From Sporomusa ovata DSM 2662 (GTDB lineage Bacteria; Bacillota; Negativicutes; Sporomusales; Sporomusaceae): DNA of 64,000 nucleotides. Position numbers and translations under genes: made by a program. The stretch spans positions 132,001 to 196,000 of the forward strand of contig NZ_ASXP01000001.1 in the NCBI RefSeq assembly GCF_000445445.1, given 5' to 3'. Below, one piece after another: positions 32,696 through 40,729 of this stretch (position 1 is the first letter of the stretch; each line of letters begins with the position of its first letter). The notes under the pieces were generated by a model. The model saw only the letters and a list, made by a program, of their open reading frames with translations. It was not told where the DNA came from and searched no databases.

Positions 32696-32890
32696 CAACC
32701 GGACAGGGCCGGCAGGATCAATAACAAACCTCCTTTCGCCTGGTTTATCACTTTCCAGTTCTCGAATTGTGAAAAGTTAGAATACTTTTCGGTTAGATCA
32801 TGGTAAATATTAATATCATTGGTAAATGCTAATTTTATTGGAAATAGATTAATCATTAGGGTAAATTTGGGATATACCACATTAAAATAC

Positions 32891-32919
32891 AATATAATAC
32901 ATAACTTAACAGGAGTCAA
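32891..32919 (-). promoter_or_regulatory. Sigma-A promoter of the TonB-receptor operon
   Basis: Minus strand TTGACT (32919-32914), 17-bp spacer, TATATT (32896-32891). The start would be near 32885, giving a leader of about 330 bases with several GC-rich hairpins. I see no cobalamin-riboswitch box in it. Confidence 0.6.
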
Positions 32920-33092
32920 CGTTTTTTTACGTTTAATTTGTTTTAATTCTGTTAATTCTGTTTATTTTATAAAAATGCAGAGTATTATTCCGTAAAGTAC
33001 TATTTTGGCTGAAGATTAGAAGGCCGTGATAGCGTTTTTCTTATAACAGACACTGAATTTTTCTATAAAAATTCCTGATAGCAATAAAAAAG

Positions 33093-33199
33093 CGCTATCG
33101 CGCCCTTGAGGATACGGCTAACCGCAGAGTACACAGAGAGCGCAGAGGGGAGATGTATATCGAGACATTCCCTCTGCATACTCTGTGTCTCTGTGGTTC
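33093..33199 (-). repeat. Intergenic palindromic repeat, copy 2
   Basis: Reverse-oriented copy of the 23006 repeat (CGCTATCGCGCCCTTGAGG ... TCTCTGTGGTTC). It lies left of the decayed IS110 gene. Confidence 0.85.
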
Positions 33200-33228
33200 A
33201 AAAAACTTATACTTTCTTTATGCATGAA

Positions 33229-33252
33229 AAAAGCCGCCCTATAAAGGACGGC
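33229..33252 (-). terminator. Small minus-strand terminator-like hairpin
   Basis: Minus strand GCCGTCC-TTTATA-GGGCGGC followed by TTTTTT. No minus-strand gene ends here, so it may be a remnant. Confidence 0.4.
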
Positions 33253-33317
33253 ATGTTATAATGTGAAAGGAGCAGGATTGCGGCCTGCTCCAAAACCGAA
33301 TACAGGAGGTGATTCCA

Positions 33318-34328
33318 ATGCGCTTTGAAACTAAGTGGTTTCGGCTCACAGTTTCGAGCGGCGGTTTGTGGATAATTTATTAGATTGCTACTCTCCTTAG
33401 AATCGGACTTCTAAAACCCAGTTTTGTTCCTTCCAGACGTGAAAGAGAATTGCGCGACCTTTCCCGCTATCGTTTAGCGTTGGTTCAGGAACGTTCCCAG
33501 GAAATCCAACGAGTACAAAAGATACTGGAAAGTGCCAACATTAAAATTGGTTCCCTAATTTCCGATGTGAACAATATGTCCGGTCGTCTAATGCTTCAGG
33601 CGATCATTAAGGGTAAATTGACACCAGAAGAAATATCCACTCTTGGCCACGCCAATCTCAAACATTCGCCTGAAGAATACACCAAGGCGTTAAAAGGTCG
33701 AGTCAATGCGGTCCATCAACGCCTATTGTCGATGCAGCTTACTCATATCGATGAATTAACGCAACGCATAGTCGAACTAGACAACGATTTGGAAACTATA
33801 ATAGCCCAAATACCAAATTTTAAAGAGGCCCTGGAGCTGATTGACAGTATACCCGGTGTTGGCCGTCAATCAGCGATGACTATACTCATTGAGATTGGGT
33901 TGGATATGAGTCGTTTTCCTACTGTCAAGCACTTGGCAGCATGGTCAGGCGTAGCTCCAGGGAACCGTGAAAGTGCCGGGAAAAACAAACCGGAAAAAAG
34001 TCGTAAAGGAAACAAATACCTCAAAGCAGTGTTAGTCCAAGCAGCACATAGTTTGCATCGGAAAAAGAATTGCCATTTGCGTGAGCAGTATCAGCGTATC
34101 AAAGCCAGACGAGGCAGTAAAAAAGCAGCAGTTGCAGTTGCACATACCATTTTGCGAATTGTATTTTATCTATTGACGCGAAAAGAAATGTACCAGGAAC
34201 TTGGTGCCAACTATGTCAGCGAAAAGACTAAAAACAGCCAAATTCAACGTTATGTCAAGGAATTGGCCAAATTAGGCCTGGTGATTCCTAATGCATTAGT
34301 GGATCAGCAGTTGGCAAATTCGGTATGA
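33318..34328 (+). pseudogene. Decayed IS110-family transposase
   Basis: The C-terminal two thirds of an IS110 transposase is intact from about 33384: GLLKPSFVPSRR, RELRDLSRYRLALVQERSQE, then the transposase-20 domain LELIDSIPGVGRQSAMTIL and FPTVKHLAAWSGVAPGNRES with the catalytic Ser. The N-terminal DEDD (RuvC-like) domain is missing. An ATG at 33318 with AGGAGGTGAT upstream opens 21 codons (MRFETKWFRLTVSSGGLWII) in the same frame, ended by one TAG at 33381, so an internal deletion plus a nonsense change seem to have killed it. Confidence 0.85.
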
Positions 34329-34388
34329 CTTTGAATTTTCAGGTGTTATAAGATATTTTTTTAGGCCAGAAAACGGGTCTTTATATGA

Positions 34389-34504
34389 GTGCTATTTTTT
34401 TGCGCCTTTTTTCGGGTAATACGTTTTCAGGATAGTACACAGAGAGCGCAGAGGGGAAATGTATATCGAGAACATTCTTCTGCGTACTCTGCGTCTCTGC
34501 GGTT
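34389..34504 (-). repeat. Intergenic palindromic repeat, copy 3 (diverged)
   Basis: Reverse-oriented copy right of the IS110 remnant; the core AGTACACAGAGAGCGCAGAGG ... CTCTGCGTCTCTGCGGTT is clear. The outer part is altered (GTGCTATTTTTTTGCGCC). Confidence 0.75.
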
Positions 34505-34610
34505 AAAAAAACTGATACTTATCTTATAAGAAAAACTGCTAGCACGGTACTTTATCTTACGTTGAGTTAATGGAATACAAGGAGAGGGGTTTTACTTTTG
34601 GCTTTGCCCC

Positions 34611-34664
34611 AAAGACAGCATGGTCATACTCGCCGCTTTAGCGGCAGTATGACCATGCTGTCTT
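34611..34664. terminator. Large hairpin downstream of the GT17 gene
   Basis: Twenty-bp perfect arms AAAGACAGCATGGTCATACT / AGTATGACCATGCTGTCTTT enclosing a second small hairpin (GCCGC-TTTA-GCGGC). Lies 56 bp after the minus-strand gene end; terminator or cruciform-forming repeat. Confidence 0.6.
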
Positions 34665-34720
34665 TACAATCGATTTTCTATTCACTTCACGACAGGTATT
34701 TGGGATAGCGAATAGAATCA

Positions 34721-35593
34721 CTAACTCTCCCTAAAACACAGATAAGGATATTTTTCTATTATCGCCTGGATATTATGGGGAAGTGTCTGATCAATCGTAA
34801 TAAAATCGAATTCAAAGGCTCTTCCTGTACGACCGTAGAGATCTAGTCCATTGCTGATGCAATGTTTGATGTGATCGGCCGAATAGGCATTGGCGGTTGA
34901 TTCGACAATCGAATTTAATTTTTCCAGAATTCTTTCGATGCCGCCTAAATAGGAGAAATGCCAGCCGCCGTTGCTAATCCGGGGAAAAACATTGCGGTAG
35001 TTTCTAAACAGCTGCGGTAGGGCAAGGTATTTGGCTTTGGTTATTGTCGTGCCATGCCATTTTTCCTTGCATTGGCAATTGACAAAATAGTAGTATAAGG
35101 TTTGCTCTAAAGCGAGCGGCGTTATATCCAATAACCCCGTGCCGTACTGGGTAAGCAAGCTTTCAGGAACTGTTATGAGCTGTTCGATGTTTTGCCGGTA
35201 ATCATCAGTGCATAGTTCTACACTGCGATTATTGGCGGTGAGTAATTGTATGGCAGCAGGAGCGGGGATTTCATCGATATCAGATATCAATATCAAATCT
35301 TCCGGACTGCTGCTTGTTAACCCCCTGGTAATGCAATTGCGCTGGTAGTTTTCCAGTTCCCACTCATTACCAGGGCAAGCCGGCATGTCCTCCACCTTGA
35401 TATAAATGATTTTAGCAAGATAGTCTTGCAACAGTCCGGTACTTTTTTCAAAATTAAAATCTTTGTTGTTATTTTTATGGGTTTTGTTGGCCTCCACTAC
35501 CACAAAATAATCTACAACATCGTGTAATAAATTCAGGCGCAGTTCCAGTAACTCAATTTCGTTAAAATAAGTAAAACAGTCATAAATTTTCAT
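34721..35593 (-). CDS. Glycosyltransferase family 17 protein
   Basis: 290 residues. Starts MKIYDCFTYFNEIELLELRL and has the GT17 features LLHDVVDYFVVVEANKTHKN, RNCITRGL, LILISDIDEIPAP and WHFSYLGGIERILEKL. The family is named after the animal bisecting beta-1,4-GlcNAc transferase, but bacterial members modify surface polysaccharides or proteins. The ATG at 35593 follows GGAGG at eight bases. Second gene of a minus-strand pair next to the TPR-glycosyltransferase array. Confidence 0.85.
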   Translation of the reverse strand: MKIYDCFTYFNEIELLELRLNLLHDVVDYFVVVEANKTHKNNNKDFNFEKSTGLLQDYLAKIIYIKVEDMPACPGNEWELENYQRNCITRGLTSSSPEDLILISDIDEIPAPAAIQLLTANNRSVELCTDDYRQNIEQLITVPESLLTQYGTGLLDITPLALEQTLYYYFVNCQCKEKWHGTTITKAKYLALPQLFRNYRNVFPRISNGGWHFSYLGGIERILEKLNSIVESTANAYSADHIKHCISNGLDLYGRTGRAFEFDFITIDQTLPHNIQAIIEKYPYLCFRES

Positions 35594-35616
35594 TAGTACC
35601 ACCTCCGAAAAATCCC

Positions 35617-36576
35617 TCAGCCATCAATAAATACTGCTTTAAACTTAGCCATAACCGCCGCGGGGCTATACTGCTGGGAATAGGCGTCCCAATTTTTTTG
35701 CGGCTCTTTAGTAAAATTACTTAGTATGTTCTCCAATTGTTCATAGTTGGCGTAATAGATCCCTTTACTTCCCAAAATATTAATATGACAACGTTCCCGG
35801 ATGAAATCGGCATTACAGGTTATGACAGGCTTATTGAAAATGGAAAATTCACCGCAGGTCAAGCCAAAACTTTCGCCCTGACAGCGGGCATGCAGCATCG
35901 CATCACAGGTTTTAATGAATTTTATCTTATAATCCAGATTGGCTGCACCGTCCAGAAAGATGATGTTGTTCAGTTTGCCGCCAAAGTTTTCCGTATTCAT
36001 AAATAGAAAGTAAATATCCGGATTTTTCGCTGCAACTGTGGCTACCAAATCCTTGACAAAAGGAATGTCAAATGTCTCCCAGCCGCCGTAACGGCCAAAC
36101 ACAGTTGCGCTTTCAGGGATATTCAATTCCTGGCGCAAATCTCCGGCAACATTCGGCAAATGGACAATGTGCGGCACATAGGGCATTATACCGCCGGTTA
36201 TTGTTTGGCTTAACCATTTCGATATGTAGGCATATACTTCACCATGCGGATCATAGTGCATAAATACGGCGTGGACGCAGTTTTTCACTCCTGGCAATAA
36301 TAGGCCGTCATTTTCCCCGGACTTAAGGGCATAAAAAATGTCCACTTTTTCGTCCTCAGCCAACTGCTGCAGTTGCGGCAGCGTATCATAATAAAACACC
36401 CGGAACCGTTGGTGGAATTTCTCCACCACTAGCGGATGATGCGGGTGCGGCCCGGCGCGTTTGACGGCAATAATTGATTCATTATGCAATATTTCCTCAT
36501 TATAGTGGGCATAATCAAACAGCGCAACCTCCGTACCGCGCAACGACAATTGATTTGTATGGAATAAGATTTTCAT
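35617..36576 (-). CDS. Glycosyltransferase, GT4/GT-B-like
   Basis: 319 residues starting MKILFHTNQLSLRGTEVALFDYA after AAGGAGG. The N-terminal phrase (RGTEVALFDYAHYNE) and the C-terminal part (CDAMLHARCQGESFGLTCGEFSIFNKPVI) match the acceptor and donor halves of GT-B glycosyltransferases, with the E-S-F-G-L motif for nucleotide-sugar phosphate binding. Co-transcribed with the GT17 gene 23 bp downstream. Donor sugar unknown. Confidence 0.75.
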   Translation of the reverse strand: MKILFHTNQLSLRGTEVALFDYAHYNEEILHNESIIAVKRAGPHPHHPLVVEKFHQRFRVFYYDTLPQLQQLAEDEKVDIFYALKSGENDGLLLPGVKNCVHAVFMHYDPHGEVYAYISKWLSQTITGGIMPYVPHIVHLPNVAGDLRQELNIPESATVFGRYGGWETFDIPFVKDLVATVAAKNPDIYFLFMNTENFGGKLNNIIFLDGAANLDYKIKFIKTCDAMLHARCQGESFGLTCGEFSIFNKPVITCNADFIRERCHINILGSKGIYYANYEQLENILSNFTKEPQKNWDAYSQQYSPAAVMAKFKAVFIDG

Positions 36577-36732
36577 AAGTTCCTCCTTCAGATACATTTG
36601 ATAGTAATAAACCTTCCTTGATTAAAGATGGTTTAAACCAGTAAAAATGTTTTTTCATAACAATTTATCTTTTATAGTCTCAACAGTAGCTATTCCATCA
36701 GAACCAGTTGAAAGTGATTATTGCCAAAAAAT

Positions 36733-36764
36733 GTTGAAAAAAATCGAATGCAGTGAATGTTAGT
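36733..36764 (+). promoter_or_regulatory. TTGAAAAAA/GAATGTT motif, instance 1
   Basis: TTGAAA at 36734 and GAATGT at 36755 with 15 bases between, followed by TAGT. It lies 69 bp before the start codon. One of five such boxes upstream of glycan-region genes. Confidence 0.5.
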
Positions 36765-36828
36765 ATGTACAAGATAACTTTCGGGTTTCTGAGAGCGTAC
36801 GAACAATAAGGGGAGGAGTTCAGTCAAT

Positions 36829-37467
36829 ATGCTAAAAATTAATTATGGAACTACACAAGACACACGATCTTATGTGCTAAATACTGTTGCTAGTAAGAAA
36901 CAAACACAGGAGTATCGTGTAATTGATATTGGCGGAGTAGCAGGGGAAGGCTGGACTACACCTATCGCAGATATGGTCATCGATATCTTAGCTGCTAACA
37001 CCAATCACTCGTTAAGCCTAGATATCTGTAACTACGAATCTTGGCGCAGCTTAGAAGAAATCGTACAAGCTAACGGTCGTTATGACTATGCTATTTGTAC
37101 ACATACTCTTGAGGATTTGTACGATCCATTTATAGCCTTACAAAAACTGCCGAAAATTGCTAAACAAGGTATCATAACGATGCCTAGCATTAGATCAGAG
37201 TTAAGCAACGTCGAAAGCCAATATTGGGTAGGCTATATCCACCATCGTTGGCTATTTGACAAACTCGGCGATCAGATGCTAATTGTCCCCAAACTTAATG
37301 CGTTAGAGCTTTTGTGCGACAAAGGGCGGTTTCCCGCGTCCCAGGAAGAGATATGTTACGAATGGTCAGAAGATATTCCCTACAAAATGTTTATGGATAA
37401 TTATCTGGGACCAAATGTAGATGTCGTAATTGAAAATTATGATCGATTGCTCAATAATATCGAATAA
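36829..37467 (+). CDS. Methyltransferase-like protein of the glycan region
   Basis: 212 residues. YRVIDIGGVAGEGWTTPIAD resembles the glycine-rich SAM-binding loop, SLSLDICNYESW the following acidic motif, and YDYAICTHTLEDLYDPFIAL the fourth motif of class I methyltransferases; the later half is unusual. It could methylate a sugar or glycoprotein. GGGGAGG precedes the ATG. Single-gene unit with motif-type promoter and own terminator. Confidence 0.55.
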   Translation: MLKINYGTTQDTRSYVLNTVASKKQTQEYRVIDIGGVAGEGWTTPIADMVIDILAANTNHSLSLDICNYESWRSLEEIVQANGRYDYAICTHTLEDLYDPFIALQKLPKIAKQGIITMPSIRSELSNVESQYWVGYIHHRWLFDKLGDQMLIVPKLNALELLCDKGRFPASQEEICYEWSEDIPYKMFMDNYLGPNVDVVIENYDRLLNNIE

Positions 37468-37500
37468 ACTATGAGAACAGCGCATGTATCAAAATGACGA

Positions 37501-37530
37501 AAAAGGGCACCGAAAATCGGTGCCCTTTTT
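37501..37530 (+). terminator. Terminator after the methyltransferase-like gene
   Basis: AAAAGGGCACCG / CGGTGCCCTTTTT, 12 bp and T-run. Confidence 0.9.
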
Positions 37531-37603
37531 CCTGAAGCCGGGCCGCTTTGGGAAATCCTGAAGGGTGTATCAAAATAGGTGAAAAACGATTCTTGCAAAA
37601 CCC

Positions 37604-37634
37604 GTTGAAAAAACGAGATGCAGAGAATGTTAGT
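37604..37634 (+). promoter_or_regulatory. TTGAAAAAA/GAATGTT motif, instance 2
   Basis: TTGAAA at 37605, GAATGT at 37625, 14 bases between, then TAGT. A near-palindrome GTAAGGAGCTCTTAC (37639-37653) follows, as also after instance 3. 59 bp before the start codon. Confidence 0.5.
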
Positions 37635-37688
37635 CAGTGTAAGGAGCTCTTACGGTGTAAGATTCCATAGGAAAGGAGGAATACCCTA

Positions 37689-37892
37689 ATGACAACTTCC
37701 GCAAGAAATAATTTTATGGCTACAGTTGGCAGTGTAACCCAAGATGCTACTGTGACTAAACTCAATCTTATTACAACTACTACTCCGTCAAGCTGGACAT
37801 CTCTGATTACACATACGTCTGCTAACAAATTTACTGTCGGACAAACTGTACTGGGCATGGCCAATCCTGTTGATGTGTGGATCTCTAAATAA
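37689..37892 (+). CDS. Mop/TOBE-like single-domain protein
   Basis: 67 residues. SARNNFMATVGSVTQDATVT and SLITHTSANKFTVGQTVLGM follow the pattern of molybdenum-pterin-binding (Mop, TOBE) domains, though several usual residues differ (for example the final segment NPVDVWISK in place of KASDVMI). GGAGG site. Free-standing Mop proteins bind molybdate or tungstate as oligomers, but the setting among glycan genes with a shared promoter motif suggests another use. Confidence 0.6.
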   Translation: MTTSARNNFMATVGSVTQDATVTKLNLITTTTPSSWTSLITHTSANKFTVGQTVLGMANPVDVWISK

Positions 37893-37906
37893 GTAAAAGG
37901 TTTCCT

Positions 37907-37945
37907 ATAAAACCGGCATCGCATTTCTGCGAATGCCGGTTTTAT
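37907..37945 (+). terminator. Terminator after first Mop-like gene
   Basis: ATAAAACCGGCAT / ATGCCGGTTTTAT, 13-bp perfect stem. Confidence 0.85.
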
Positions 37946-37964
37946 AATCAAGATGGAAAGTAAC

Positions 37965-38160
37965 TTTTTTTGGATAGAATTCCTATAACCTTAAAAGGGC
38001 ACAGGCTACTTCTGCCGGACTTGGTACAAGCCAAGCAAGTCTTATCATACTGTATCAGAGTATCTCCACCGACGCAAAGCGAAATTTCACTCTGTACCCC
38101 GCACACAAAGGGGCGCGGGTAGGTAGTAGTGGGAGTCTGGGAATGATTAATTACCGGTAC
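37965..38160. repeat. Degenerate intergenic element with GACTTGG hairpin
   Basis: Contains GAAAGTAAC...GGATAGAAT, CTTCTGCCGG and the hairpin CTTGGTACAAGCCAAG. The same order of pieces occurs at 48007-48085 and, in part, at 63200-63250. No gene inside. Confidence 0.4.
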
Positions 38161-38193
38161 TTCAAAAAAATAATAAATTGTACAGTAATCCGG

Positions 38194-38223
38194 TTTAAAA
38201 AAAGGAATTTACTGAATATCAAT
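38194..38223 (+). promoter_or_regulatory. TTGAAAAAA/GAATGTT-like motif, instance 3 (variant)
   Basis: TTTAAAAAAA (38194) and GAATAT (38214) with 14 bases between, followed by TTAGTGTAAGCAGCTCCTTA, nearly matching the downstream part of instance 2. 60 bp before the start codon. Confidence 0.45.
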
Positions 38224-38278
38224 TAGTGTAAGCAGCTCCTTACATTGATAAAAATTAAATCAGAAGGGAGGGCCTATC

Positions 38279-38500
38279 ATGACGAGAATTGCTAGTATAC
38301 CAGATGGAAATCTGCTCAAAGGAGTAATTACTAGTATTACCACTGACTCTGTTACCGGTGAAGTTAGCTACTCTCCATCCACTTTTTTTCCCGTAGGTAC
38401 TACAGTGCAAGCGATTATTCCGTACACAACTGCTTTTGCTGTCGGCAACACCGTTACTTGCATGGTTAAAGCAACCGCAATGTCGATAATGAGTCTTTAA
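38279..38500 (+). CDS. Mop/TOBE-like single-domain protein (second)
   Basis: 73 residues. LLKGVITSITTDSVTGEVSY and TTAFAVGNTVTCMVKATAMS match the two halves of a Mop/TOBE domain. Only distantly similar to the neighbour at 37689 although it has the same promoter motif and terminator arrangement. GGAGGG precedes the ATG. Ligand and role unknown. Confidence 0.55.
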   Translation: MTRIASIPDGNLLKGVITSITTDSVTGEVSYSPSTFFPVGTTVQAIIPYTTAFAVGNTVTCMVKATAMSIMSL

Positions 38501-38542
38501 TCAACGTCCCTGTTTACAGTTAACGCAATAAGGTTAGTGATG

Positions 38543-38583
38543 AAAACCGGCAGTTCCGCAGTTATGCGGCTGCCGGCTTTTAT
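38543..38583 (+). terminator. Terminator after second Mop-like gene
   Basis: CCGGCAG...CTGCCGG stem with an inner CCGCA/TGCGG pairing, followed by CTTTTATT. Confidence 0.8.
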
Positions 38584-38610
38584 TATGTGTAAGTATATGC
38601 TGAAAATGGG

Positions 38611-38640
38611 TTGAAAAAAGCATGATTCATGAATGTATTT
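38611..38640 (+). promoter_or_regulatory. TTGAAAAAA/GAATGTT motif, instance 4
   Basis: TTGAAA at 38611, GAATGT at 38631, 14 bases between. 51 bp before the first gene of the TPR-glycosyltransferase array. Confidence 0.5.
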
Positions 38641-38686
38641 TGTAAACTTGCTATTTATATAAACTGCAGAAAGCAGGTGGAACAGC

Positions 38687-40729
38687 ATGAAGGAATACCA
38701 AGCCGCAATGTGCCGGCAAGCGCAAAATTCTGCGCAGGGGCGAGAACTGTACCAAGCAGCGATAACCTATATTAATTGTGACCAGGACGTTGAAGCGATC
38801 TGCTGTCTCCGGGAAGCAATAGCCATCTGGCCGGAGGATGTGAACGCGTATTGTCTGCTGGGAAATGTTCGTAACAGACAGGGACGGTCAGCAGACGCTA
38901 TTCAATGCTACCAACAAGGCTTGGCGATTTGCCCTGACAGTGCTGCAACCTGGTATAATCTGGGAACCGCTCTGCTCGCAGTGCCAAGGCTGTCTGAAGC
39001 CGTTGAAGCATTGCAGCAGGCCATTGCGCTCCAGCCGGATTTTGCCGGCGCCTATAGTAATCTGGGCTATGCCTTGGAAGAGCAGGGCCTGTCCGGAGAT
39101 GCCCTGCTCTGCTACCAACAGGGATTAGCAATATGCCCTGGCAGCGCCGAATTATGGTACAACCTGGGAGCCGCCTTGCTCGCAGTGCCAAGACTGTCTG
39201 AGGCCGTCGAAGCGTTGCGGCAGGCCATCTTGCTCCAACCGGATTTTCTCTATGCCTATATTTGCCTGGGAAATGCCCTGAAAGAACAGGGTCTGCCGGA
39301 GGAAGCCATTCACTGCTACCAGCAGGGGTTGGTGCTTTATCCCGGTAATGCGGAATTGTGGTATAACCTGGGAACTGACCTGCTTGCAGTGCCAAGACTG
39401 TCTGAAGCCGTCCAGGCGCTGCAGCAGGCCGTCGCGCTCCAACCGGATTTTGCCGCTGCCTATACGAATTTGGGAAATGCCCTTAAAGAACAAGGCCTGT
39501 CAGGGGACGCCGTTCACTGCTACCAGCAAGGGTTAGCCGTTTATGCTAATGATGACCAATTATGGTATAACCTGGGAACTCTTTTTGTCGAACTGCAAAG
39601 ATTGCCTGAGGCCGTCAAAGCGCTGCAACAGGCTGTCGCGCTTCAACCGGATTTTGCCGCTGCCTATGCTAATATGGGAAACGCACTACAATCTCAGGGC
39701 GAGGCTGAAGATGCCATCGTCGCTTATGACCGCGCTATCGCGCTGCAGCCTGCTAAGCCGGAATTATATTGTGACCGCTCACTGGCTATTCTGCTCAGTG
39801 GCGACCTGGCCCGCGGCTTTGCTGAATTCAGGTGGCGTACGAAGGTTGAGCGGTATCGCCATGCTTATGAATGGTGGGATGACCAGCCGCAATGGCGTGG
39901 CGAAAATTTTACCGGCAAACGCCTGCTGGTTTATGATGAACAAGGCTTTGGCGATGTCCTGCAATTTTGCCGTTACCTGCTGCTGGTTAAAGCCCGGGGC
40001 GGCAGCGTGCAATTCTCGACCAAGCAGCCGCTGCTGCGCCTATTTGCCAATTTCCCCGGAATTGATGAACTGGTAGAACATACTGCCACAGCAATTGCCC
40101 GGACCCAATTTGACCTGGTTGTGCCCCTGCTGAGTCTGCCCCATATTTTCGGCACAACACTACACACTATTCCGGCGAGGGTTCCTTATCTGACAGCCGA
40201 CCAGCGTTTGGTGGCAACTTGGCAAAACAAAGTAAATGGTCGGGAAGCAAACCTGCGGGTAGGCTTAGTATGGGCCGGCAGCCAGGAGAACATCCCCGGG
40301 CGTATCCGCACTTGCGGTCTCAAAGCGATGTTGCCCCTGGCAGACATACCTGGCGTGACTTACTACAGTTTGCAAACAGGCGAGGCGGCCAACGAGGCCA
40401 ATACACCGCCGCCCGGGATGCGACTTATTGACCTGACAGATGATATTTACGATTTTGCCGATACCGCCGCTCTGATTATGAATCTCGACCTTGTACTATC
40501 AGTCGATACCGCTGTCGCCCATTTGGCGGGCGCACTGGGCAAGCCTGCCTGGACGCTGCTGCCGGCGGCCGTCGACTGGCGGTGGTTATTGGCCAGGAAC
40601 GACACTCCCTGGTATCCGACCATGCGCCTGTTCCGCCAGTCTACGCCAGGCGATTGGAGCGGTGTAATGACGGCGGTCGCTCAGGAGTTAAGAACACTGG
40701 CGACAGCGAAAGCTGGTGTAACAGCATGA
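38687..40729 (+). CDS. TPR-repeat glycosyltransferase, array member 1
   Basis: 680 residues: about ten TPR units (about 20-365, for example AVEALQQAIALQPDFAGAYSNLGYALEEQG) followed by a GT9/GT41-like catalytic region: GKRLLVYDEQGFGDVLQFCR, LRVGLVWAGSQENIPGR, and the sugar-nucleotide segment MNLDLVLSVDTAVAHLAGAL. Such proteins glycosylate flagellin or other surface proteins, with the TPR part holding the target. AGGTGG before the ATG. The end overlaps the next gene (ATGA). First and longest of the array. Confidence 0.85.
   Translation: MKEYQAAMCRQAQNSAQGRELYQAAITYINCDQDVEAICCLREAIAIWPEDVNAYCLLGNVRNRQGRSADAIQCYQQGLAICPDSAATWYNLGTALLAVPRLSEAVEALQQAIALQPDFAGAYSNLGYALEEQGLSGDALLCYQQGLAICPGSAELWYNLGAALLAVPRLSEAVEALRQAILLQPDFLYAYICLGNALKEQGLPEEAIHCYQQGLVLYPGNAELWYNLGTDLLAVPRLSEAVQALQQAVALQPDFAAAYTNLGNALKEQGLSGDAVHCYQQGLAVYANDDQLWYNLGTLFVELQRLPEAVKALQQAVALQPDFAAAYANMGNALQSQGEAEDAIVAYDRAIALQPAKPELYCDRSLAILLSGDLARGFAEFRWRTKVERYRHAYEWWDDQPQWRGENFTGKRLLVYDEQGFGDVLQFCRYLLLVKARGGSVQFSTKQPLLRLFANFPGIDELVEHTATAIARTQFDLVVPLLSLPHIFGTTLHTIPARVPYLTADQRLVATWQNKVNGREANLRVGLVWAGSQENIPGRIRTCGLKAMLPLADIPGVTYYSLQTGEAANEANTPPPGMRLIDLTDDIYDFADTAALIMNLDLVLSVDTAVAHLAGALGKPAWTLLPAAVDWRWLLARNDTPWYPTMRLFRQSTPGDWSGVMTAVAQELRTLATAKAGVTA

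Noticed and set aside
32556..32890. Receptor leader considered as a cobalamin riboswitch
   Set aside because: The GCCACTG box and other conserved core elements are missing on the minus strand.
40582..40725. Upstream extension of array member 2
   Set aside because: Overlaps member 1 in another frame; the ATG at 40726 has the array's standard ribosome site and stop/start overlap.
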